Source of the DNA: Methanobacteriota archaeon
GTDB taxonomy: Archaea > Thermoplasmatota > DTKX01 > VGTL01
Assembly (NCBI GenBank): GCA_016874675.1
Contig: VGTL01000023.1
Location: 1-37,164 of the forward strand
Length of the DNA: 37,164 nt
Direction of reading: 5' to 3'
Positions 31,692 through 37,164 of this stretch are shown here, in pieces. Numbering within the stretch: position 1 is the stretch's first letter; each line of letters opens with the position of its first letter. A model generated the notes under the pieces. The model saw nothing but the letters and a program-made list of their open reading frames with translations, had not been told where the DNA came from and did no database searches. The position numbers and the translations under genes are program-made.

Positions 31692-32666
31692 CTACAGTCC
31701 CCTCATCCACTCGGGCCTGTAGTCGCTTCGGCCGAGTGCCTCGTCTATTTGCGCCAATATCTTCTGCTTGTCCTGCGGAAGGGTTCCGCGGATGTTGGCG
31801 TAGTTCGAGGCGTGGTTGACCCGGAAGATGCAGTTTGAGAGCTCCAGTTTCTCGACGACCCGGCGCAGCTCCTGAAGCGACTCTTTCGGGTCGAGGAGGG
31901 TGAGCCTCCCCTCCTCGACCTCCTTGCAGATCGGCGCCGGCTCCACGACCATGAGCGTCAGGGCCCCGGCGTACTCCGGGTCCATGGCGTTGAGCACCCG
32001 GGCGGTCTCCCGGGCGTGCTCCTCGGTTCTCTCCCTGCCGCCCAGGCCCAGTATCCAGATGACCGAAAGGGGTATTCCGGCCTCCTTGACCTTCTTAGCG
32101 GCCGCTATCATGTCCTTCGAGAGCGCGCCCTTCTTCACGGCGCGCAAAATGGCGTCCGAGCCGCTCTCCAGGCCGATGTAGATGATGCCCAGGCCGGCCT
32201 CCTTCAGGGCCCTGAGCTCCGCAACGGTCTTCTTCCGGATGTTCCCGGGCGAGCCGTAGATGGAGGCCCGTTCCAGGCGCGGGAAGTTTTTCCTGAGCAT
32301 CCCCAGGAGATCCAGAAGCTGCGGGGCCGGGATGGCCAGGGCGTCCCCGTCGGCCAGGAAGATGCGGGTGGCGCCCCGGTAGTGGGGCAGGACCGCTCTT
32401 ACGTCGCGCTCCATCTCATCCAGGGACTTGATGCGGAAGTCCCTGTCGATGTAGGAGACGCAGAAGGTGCAGGTGCGGTGGGAGCATCCTATCGTGGCCT
32501 GCAGGATGAGGCTCGTGGCCTCGGAGGGGGGCCTGTATACTGTGCCCTCGTGGATTCGGTCCACCGGGTCGCCCAGGCGCATCGGCCCGTCGAGGACCGT
32601 CCGACCGTATAATCCTTGCGGAGGGGCCGCGCTCTCCCCGGCGAGCGCCGCGACAAGGGGCAGCAC
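31692..32666 (-). CDS. B12-domain-free radical SAM protein of the Elp3/HemN-like group
   Basis: The 324-residue product has GCSHRTCTFC (C61, C66, C69), the CX4CX2C variant found in an uncharacterised COG1032-like group. It is followed by FLADGDAL, ERASIYGSPGNI, LGIIYIGLESGSD and a WILGLGGRERTEEHARET segment. The substrate is unknown. The GTG at 32666 is used because the shared AT box lies about 30 bases upstream; an ATG at 32582 is the alternative. The promoter is shared with the divergent DtxR-FeoA gene and lies between two probable iron-repressor sites, so it may belong to the iron-responsive set. Confidence 0.8.
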   Translation of the reverse strand: MLPLVAALAGESAAPPQGLYGRTVLDGPMRLGDPVDRIHEGTVYRPPSEATSLILQATIGCSHRTCTFCVSYIDRDFRIKSLDEMERDVRAVLPHYRGATRIFLADGDALAIPAPQLLDLLGMLRKNFPRLERASIYGSPGNIRKKTVAELRALKEAGLGIIYIGLESGSDAILRAVKKGALSKDMIAAAKKVKEAGIPLSVIWILGLGGRERTEEHARETARVLNAMDPEYAGALTLMVVEPAPICKEVEEGRLTLLDPKESLQELRRVVEKLELSNCIFRVNHASNYANIRGTLPQDKQKILAQIDEALGRSDYRPEWMRGL

Positions 32667-32675
32667 GCGTCACGG

Positions 32676-32691
32676 TTTAGGTCGACCAAAA
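32676..32691. promoter_or_regulatory. candidate DtxR-type operator 1
   Basis: TTTAGGTCGACCAAAA is an imperfect inverted repeat (TTTAGG-N4-CCaaAA), close to the start of the radical SAM transcript. It matches the half-site of operator 2 at its left arm. Confidence 0.5.
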
Positions 32692-32703
32692 TCTATTTAT
32701 TTT
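32691..32703. promoter_or_regulatory. shared bidirectional TATA region
   Basis: ATCTATTTATTTT serves the DtxR-FeoA gene to the right (ATG about 35 bases on) and, as AAAATAAATAG, the radical SAM gene to the left (GTG about 30 bases on). It is bracketed by the two operator-like repeats. Confidence 0.5.
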
Positions 32704-32716
32704 AGGGTGGCCTAAA
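32701..32716. promoter_or_regulatory. candidate DtxR-type operator 2 (perfect half-sites)
   Basis: TTTAGGGTGGCCTAAA is an inverted repeat with exact TTTAGG/CCTAAA arms and a 4-base centre. It overlaps the predicted transcript start of the DtxR-FeoA gene. Position and symmetry suggest autorepression by the protein encoded 17 bases downstream. Confidence 0.6.
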
Positions 32717-32732
32717 CCCCCCCGGGAGAGCC

Positions 32733-33443
32733 ATGCCGAAGGAGGAGACGGAGGAGTACCTCGAGGCGATGCTGGACCTTTCCGCCGGCGGGAGGGCGGT
32801 GAAGACCACGGCCCTGGCGGAGAGGCTCGGCGTCGCGCCGGCGAGCGCCACGGAGGCCGTGCAGAGGCTCTGCCGCGACGGCCTCGTCTCCTACGAGCCC
32901 TACAAGGGCGCCTCGCTCACGCCGAAGGGCAGGGAGGCCGCAAGCCGCGTGAAGCGCAAGCACCGCCTGCTAGAGGTGTTCCTCACGCGCGTGCTGCGCA
33001 TGGCACCCAGGAAGGCACACGTGGAGGCCTGCCGGATGGAGCACTCGCTCTCGGACGACACGGAGGAGGCGCTCTGCCGGAGCCTCCACGGCCCCGATTG
33101 CTGCCCCGACGGGGACCCCATCCCGCCCTGCGACCGGGACGTCGAGAGCTGCGCCACCTGCATCGCGTCCCCCCGGCCCTCCGGGAAGCGGGACCGGGGG
33201 CAGGCGGTCCCGCTGACCTCGATGCAGCCGGGAAGGACCGCCCGCGTCCTCTTCGTGCGCGGCGGGAGGGCCGTCGTGAAGCGGCTCTGCGACCTGGGCC
33301 TCACGCCGGGCACCCAGGTGAGGCTCCTGCGCTCCGCCCCCATGAGGGGCCCCGTCGAGGTCCGCGTCAGGGGCTGCGACCTCGCCATCGGGCGCGGGAT
33401 CGCCCTCAAGGTGTTCGTGGAGGACCCCGGGAGCGCCGCATGA
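32733..33443 (+). CDS. DtxR-family metal repressor fused to a FeoA domain
   Basis: The 236-residue product has an N-terminal winged helix (about 1-65; TTALAERLGVAPASATEAVQ), the DtxR metal-binding and dimer region (about 75-130; KHRLLEVFLTRVL, HVEACRMEHSLSD, and a CPDGDPIPPC stretch), and a C-terminal FeoA/SH3-like domain (about 160-232; PLTSMQPGRTARV, RLCDLGLTPGTQV). Six cysteines lie between about 115 and 143 (C115, C123, C124, C133, C140, C143), which could hold a metal or Fe-S cluster. It probably senses Fe(II) or Mn(II), represses the operon, and supplies the FeoA function. Its stop overlaps the feoB start as ATGA. Confidence 0.9.
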   Translation: MPKEETEEYLEAMLDLSAGGRAVKTTALAERLGVAPASATEAVQRLCRDGLVSYEPYKGASLTPKGREAASRVKRKHRLLEVFLTRVLRMAPRKAHVEACRMEHSLSDDTEEALCRSLHGPDCCPDGDPIPPCDRDVESCATCIASPRPSGKRDRGQAVPLTSMQPGRTARVLFVRGGRAVVKRLCDLGLTPGTQVRLLRSAPMRGPVEVRVRGCDLAIGRGIALKVFVEDPGSAA

Positions 33444-35398
33444 GCTGCCATGGGGAGCAACCCTCAACGAAGCGGCCGCGCGGCGCCGGGCCGGTCATCG
33501 CCCTGGTGGGCAACGCCAACGTCGGAAAGAGCGCCATATTCAACCAGCTCACAGGGCTGGAGCAGGCCGTCGGCAACTGGCCGGGCAAGACCGTCGAGAA
33601 GGCCGAGGGCGTCCTGCTCCACCGGGGAAGGCGCATCCGGGTGATCGACCTCCCGGGCACCTACTCTCTGCTCGCGCGATCGGAGGACGAGAGGATAACC
33701 CGCGACTTCCTGGTCGGGCAAGGGGCCGACGTCATAATCAACGTCGTGGACGCCACCGCGCTGGAGCGGAACCTGTACCTCTCGGTGCAGCTGCTCGGGA
33801 TCGGCACGCCGGTGGTGGTGGCGCTCAACCTCGTCGACGTCGCCCGGAAGCGGGGCATGATCGTGGACGCCCGCCGCCTGCGGCGGCTCCTGGGCACGGA
33901 GGTGGTCCCGACGGTGGCCGTGCAGGGCACCGGCGTGCACGAGCTCGTGGACGCCGCGCTCAGGGTCCGGAACCGGCCCCGCCGCGAGACGCCCGAGATA
34001 ATGAGGTACGGCCCCGAGGTCGAAAGGCGCATCGGCAAGCTCGAGGCGCTTCTCGGGCCCCAGCGAAAGGGCGTCCCGGCGCGCTGGGCCGCGATAAAGC
34101 TCCTCGAGGGGGACACGCGCCTTTTGCGCCGGCTCTCCCGGTCGCGCCCCGACCTCGCCAACGCCGTGGGGATCCTCTCGGGGGAGCTTTCGGACATCCA
34201 CCGGGAGCCCGCCTCCACGGTAATCGCCGCCGAGAGGTACGCGCTCGTCGGGCGGCTCGCCCGGGAGGCCCAGGACCTCGCCCCGGAGGGGCGGCGCAGG
34301 GGCGCCGAGTGGCTGGATTCGGCAAGCATGCACCCGGTCTGGGGCTACGTCCTGCTGATAGTCATAATGCTGGGCATCCTCGCGTTCATATCCGTTTTCG
34401 GGGGCTGGGCGGCGACGGCCATCGAGCGCGCCTTCGAGTCGGTCAACCCCGGCGCCTCCGAATGGTGGGGCGCTCTCGCCTGGAACGGCGGGGCGGTCGG
34501 GCTTTACGCTGCCCTGGGCGTGGCATTGGGGTTCCTCCTGCCTTTCTATTTCATCCTGAGCCTCCTTGAGAACTCCGGCTACCTGCCCCGGTTGGCCTTC
34601 CTCATGGACCGCCCCTGCCACGCCATGGGGCTGCATGGAAAGGCAGCGGTCCCCCTGATAACCGCCTTCGGCTGCAACGTGCCCGCCTGCGTGGGCTGCC
34701 GGATAATCGAGAACCGGCGGGACCGCCTCATAGCCACGTTCCTCTCGACGCTGGTGCCCTGCTCGGCCCGCACCGCGGTCATACTGGGAATCGTGGGCAC
34801 GTTCATGGGGCCCCTGTGGGCGATGGCGCTGTACCTCGTGGACTTCGCGATCATCATCGGCCTGGGGCGCCTGCTCCACAGGACCATGAGGGGCGCCTCG
34901 GTCGGCATAATAATGGAGATACCCCCCTACCGCTGGCCCGTGCCCCGGCTCGTGGCCCGCCAGGCCTGGGCGCGCTTTCGGCCCTTCCTCGTGACCGCGG
35001 TCCCGCTCATCGTGCTGGGCAGCCTCGCCATAGAGTGCCTGAGGTTGGCCCACGCGCTCGACGAGATAACGGCCTGGATGGAGCCCGTCACGGTGGCCTG
35101 GCTGGGGCTGCCGGCGTTCACCGGCGTGCTCTTCATCCTGGGCATCCTGCGAAAGGAGGCCGCGGTGGTGCTCCTGGCCAGCGTGGCCGGGACGGTGAAC
35201 ATCCCCTCGGTGATGACCCCGGTGCAGATGTTCGTGTTCGCGCTCGTCATAATGCTCTACATCCCCTGCATCGCGACCATAGCCGCCTTGGGCCGGGAGG
35301 TCGGCTGGAGGACGGCGGGGCTCATCACCGCGGCCGAGATCGGATTGGCGATCCTCGCCGGCGGCCTCGCCTTCCGGCTGCTCTCGCCGTTCCTCTGA
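33440..35398 (+). CDS. feoB: ferrous iron transporter FeoB
   Basis: The 652-residue product has the G-protein domain: GNANVGKS (24-31), NWPGKT (46-51), DLPGTYSL (70-77) and NLVD as the G4 motif. A helical insertion follows, then about eight membrane helices with the two gate regions: LLENSGYLPRLAFLMD, GCNVPACVGCRII and VPCSARTAVI in the first, and FILGILRKEA in the second. It imports Fe(II). Extra Cys in GCNVPACVGC compared with common bacterial sequences is noted. The ATG at 33440 overlaps the upstream stop (ATGA), so it is translationally coupled to DtxR-FeoA. The frame is open further upstream but that is antisense-free shadow of the repressor gene. Confidence 0.94.
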   Translation: MSCHGEQPSTKRPRGAGPVIALVGNANVGKSAIFNQLTGLEQAVGNWPGKTVEKAEGVLLHRGRRIRVIDLPGTYSLLARSEDERITRDFLVGQGADVIINVVDATALERNLYLSVQLLGIGTPVVVALNLVDVARKRGMIVDARRLRRLLGTEVVPTVAVQGTGVHELVDAALRVRNRPRRETPEIMRYGPEVERRIGKLEALLGPQRKGVPARWAAIKLLEGDTRLLRRLSRSRPDLANAVGILSGELSDIHREPASTVIAAERYALVGRLAREAQDLAPEGRRRGAEWLDSASMHPVWGYVLLIVIMLGILAFISVFGGWAATAIERAFESVNPGASEWWGALAWNGGAVGLYAALGVALGFLLPFYFILSLLENSGYLPRLAFLMDRPCHAMGLHGKAAVPLITAFGCNVPACVGCRIIENRRDRLIATFLSTLVPCSARTAVILGIVGTFMGPLWAMALYLVDFAIIIGLGRLLHRTMRGASVGIIMEIPPYRWPVPRLVARQAWARFRPFLVTAVPLIVLGSLAIECLRLAHALDEITAWMEPVTVAWLGLPAFTGVLFILGILRKEAAVVLLASVAGTVNIPSVMTPVQMFVFALVIMLYIPCIATIAALGREVGWRTAGLITAAEIGLAILAGGLAFRLLSPFL

Positions 35399-35447
35399 GT
35401 CCCACCCAAAAAAAGATAATCCCGCAAGCGCTCAACCGGTCGCTCCC

Positions 35448-36833
35448 ATGAGGATAGTGGTCATCGGCGGCATGGCCGCCGGCGCAACGGCGGCGCAGTT
35501 TTCGCGCAAGACCGACCGCAAGGCCGAGGTGACGATAATAGGCAAGGAGCCCCATCCAATCTACTCCAAGTGCGGCCTGCCCTACTCCCTGTCGGGAAGG
35601 ATACCGACCTTCGAGCGCCTGGTCGAGTTCGACGAGACGTGGTTCCGCCAGTTCCACATCGGATTGCAGCTGGGCACGGAGGTCACCTCCGTGGACCACT
35701 CGGCCCGCACCCTCACGACCTGCGACCTGCGGGGCGGGCGAGAGGGCACGGTCCAGTACGATAGACTGATCATCGCGACGGGCGCCAGCCCCTGGATGCC
35801 CCCCATAGAGGGCGCCTACTCGGAGCCCGGCGTCCTGAAGGAGGGCGTCCACCTCATAAGGACCCTCGGCGACGGCAAGCGGCTCTCGGGGAACACCTGG
35901 CGGGACTCGCGGGCCGTCATCGTCGGCGGGGGGCTCATCGGGATGGAGTTCGCCGAGGCCCTGACCATCCGGGGCGTGCACGTCGGCATCGTCGAGATGC
36001 AAAGCGAGCTCCTCCTGGCCTCGCTGGACGAGGACATGGCCCGGGCCGCAAGGCAGATAATCGACCGGAGCCGCACGCCGGTGTTCACGGGGCACGTCGC
36101 CCGGGCCGTCAACGGGGACCAGCGCGCCGAATCCGTCACCATCGAGGAGGCCGCCACCGGGAAGCGGACCGAGCTCCCGGCGGACATCGTGCTCATATCG
36201 ACCGGGACGCGGGGCAACACCGACCTTGCGGTCAAGGCGGGGTGCGCGCTGGGCGTGACCGGCCAGATAAAGGTCAACTCGCGCTGCGAGACCTCCGTCC
36301 CGGGGATATGGGCGGCCGGGGACTGCACCGAGTACGTCGACCTCGTGACCGGGGCGCCCGTGGCGGTGGGCATGGGGACGGTGGCGGCCCGCCAGGGCCG
36401 CACCGCCGGGACGAACGCGGCCGGCGGCCGCTCGGAGCTCCCGCCCGGCGTCCTGGGCACGAGGGTGACGGAGGCGTTCGGGATGCACCTGGCCGGCGTC
36501 GGCCCGACGGAGGCCCAGCTGCGCAAGGCGGGCATCGAGCCGGTGATAGGCCGCTTCGTGGGCTCCACCCTCCCGGACTACATCCCCGGCGGGCACGAGA
36601 TAACGGTCAAGGTGCTCGCCCACCCGGAGGGCGGCCGCCTCCTCGGGGCGCAGATTGTGGGCACGAGCCGCGTGCATCAGAGGATCAACTCGTTCGCGGT
36701 GGCTATCCTGGCCGGGATGACCGTGGAGCAGTTCTCCAAGCTGGAGACGGCCTACGCCCCGCCAATCGCCCCCACGCTCGACGTCATCACCCTGGCGTGC
36801 GACGTGGCGCTCATGAAGATGAGGCGAAGATGA
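35448..36833 (+). CDS. CoA-disulfide reductase/NADH oxidase-like flavoprotein
   Basis: The 461-residue product is a pyridine-nucleotide-disulfide oxidoreductase with an FAD motif VVIGGMAAGATAA (4-16), the single-cysteine active site YSKCGLPYSLSG (C42), the NAD(P) motif VIVGGGLIGMEFAE, the second FAD motif GIWAAGDC, and a C-terminal dimerisation domain. A lone redox Cys in SxxCGLPY is characteristic of CoA-disulfide reductases, persulfide/polysulfide reductases and NADH oxidases; these cannot be separated by eye. No rhodanese domain is fused. It has its own short upstream region (AAAAAAAGATAATCC, 35409-35423). It follows feoB by 49 bases and may be in the same redox and iron neighbourhood. A repeat element begins right after the stop. 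Confidence 0.88.
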   Translation: MRIVVIGGMAAGATAAQFSRKTDRKAEVTIIGKEPHPIYSKCGLPYSLSGRIPTFERLVEFDETWFRQFHIGLQLGTEVTSVDHSARTLTTCDLRGGREGTVQYDRLIIATGASPWMPPIEGAYSEPGVLKEGVHLIRTLGDGKRLSGNTWRDSRAVIVGGGLIGMEFAEALTIRGVHVGIVEMQSELLLASLDEDMARAARQIIDRSRTPVFTGHVARAVNGDQRAESVTIEEAATGKRTELPADIVLISTGTRGNTDLAVKAGCALGVTGQIKVNSRCETSVPGIWAAGDCTEYVDLVTGAPVAVGMGTVAARQGRTAGTNAAGGRSELPPGVLGTRVTEAFGMHLAGVGPTEAQLRKAGIEPVIGRFVGSTLPDYIPGGHEITVKVLAHPEGGRLLGAQIVGTSRVHQRINSFAVAILAGMTVEQFSKLETAYAPPIAPTLDVITLACDVALMKMRRR

Positions 36834-36835
36834 AG

Positions 36836-36986
36836 CGGGGGAGCAAGGCAGCAAGGCAGAAAGGCAGCAAGGCAGCAAGGGAGAAAGGGGGGCAGGAAGG
36901 CAGCAAGGCAGAAAGGCAGCAAGGGACTGACGACCGATCCCCCTCCTGCCTTCCTGCCTTGCTGCCTCGATGCCATGCTGCCTTCG
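36836..36986. repeat. hairpin repeat element (copy 8)
   Basis: The left arm (36840-36922) has AAGGCAGC, AAAGGCAG and AAGGGAG units, the core is GGGACTGACGACCGATCCCC, and the right arm has CCTTCCTG and CCTTGCTG units running to about 36985. Bases 36913-36952 match the core of copy 6 except for one base (A for G). Confidence 0.8.
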
Positions 36987-36999
36987 ATCCATCGCCCGC

Positions 37000-37164
37000 C
37001 AGCGGCTTCGCGGCCGAAGGAAGACCCCCCACGATGAGCCACGGAACCGGCTGTGGGACACAATTCATTAAGCCCCTGGCGTCCCCGGTAGCGGATAGTC
37101 TGGCCCGTAGAGGTTAAGCAGGTTGTGCCATGCCGATTGGCACTTATCGGCGGTGTTGATTCTA
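37000..37164 (+). other. non-coding end region with two mutually exclusive hairpins
   Basis: No gene is seen. An AT patch TTCATTAAG (37066-37074) could be a TATA box. Downstream, GTGCCA (37125-37130) pairs with TGGCAC (37138-37143), and GCCGAT (37132-37137) pairs with ATCGGC (37146-37151). The two stems overlap and exclude each other. This may be a leader or a structured RNA that continues beyond the window. Confidence 0.35.

Noticed and set aside
33098..33439. Longer FeoB with an N-terminal extension
   Set aside because: The in-frame upstream part is a shifted reading of the DtxR-FeoA gene; the ATGA overlap at 33440 and the G-domain position fit a normal FeoB start.
37080..37164. Start of a ribosomal or signal-recognition RNA
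   Set aside because: No match to the conserved 5' ends of archaeal 16S, 23S, 5S or 7S RNA that I can recognise by eye.

Overview
The window is a GC-rich piece of an archaeal chromosome with no phage, plasmid or insertion-sequence genes. The archaeal signs are Nop5 and fibrillarin, MptE-type pterin pyrophosphokinase, a geranylgeranyl-reductase-like flavoprotein, an intron-containing tRNA-Met(CAU) with a bulge-helix-bulge-compatible splice site, TATA boxes placed 25-35 bases before starts (many transcripts look leaderless), and a C-terminal tail resembling the PGF-CTERM sorting signal. HdrB/HdrC, membrane-bound winged-helix regulators and many Ig/PKD-type surface proteins fit an uncultured high-GC Thermoplasmatota-like euryarchaeote. 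That placement is inference from gene content, not from a marker phylogeny.

Layout. (1) 1-1739: a secreted beta-helix protein preceded and followed by repeat hairpins. (2) 1740-15006, minus strand: an apparent four-gene operon encoding, in transcription order, a giant membrane-anchored Ig-repeat protein of about 2,340 residues with a lamin-tail-like insertion, an extracellular vWA protein, a polytopic membrane protein carrying two AAA+ modules, and a small membrane protein. (3) 15251-20970: split tRNA-Met, gcvH, a flavoprotein reductase, a BioB-like radical SAM protein, hdrC-hdrB and nop5. (4) 21034-23425: a beta-propeller/zinc-ribbon protein and fibrillarin. (5) 23739-30694: a membrane transglutaminase-like protein, a membrane-tethered double winged-helix regulator, two paralogous secreted proteins with different C-terminal anchors, a PKD membrane protein and a TatD-like hydrolase. 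(6) 30843-36833: mptE, a second radical SAM protein, then a DtxR-FeoA/FeoB iron module with twin operators and a CoA-disulfide-reductase-like flavoprotein.

How the parts may work together. The 13-kb minus-strand operon is the best candidate for an undescribed system. It would be a cell-surface apparatus in which long adhesin-like and vWA ectodomains are coupled through the membrane to a cytoplasmic AAA+ motor with one intact and one degenerate ATPase site. The iron module looks autoregulated: two 16-bp TTTAGG-N4-CCTAAA-type sites flank the shared TATA box between the DtxR-FeoA gene and a divergent radical SAM gene. The Nop5 and fibrillarin genes serve box C/D ribose methylation, and the protein encoded between them has no known role there.

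A second theme is a family of intergenic hairpin elements. Purine-rich arms of 7- or 8-base tandem units are followed by a short GGGAC- or GACGG-containing core and pyrimidine-rich complementary arms. They recur at gene ends (about 1630, 18095, 23430, 30705, 31550, 36836; related tracts at 50 and 15170). Two copies 6 kb apart share a 40-base core with one mismatch, and at least one has been translated into the tail of a gene.
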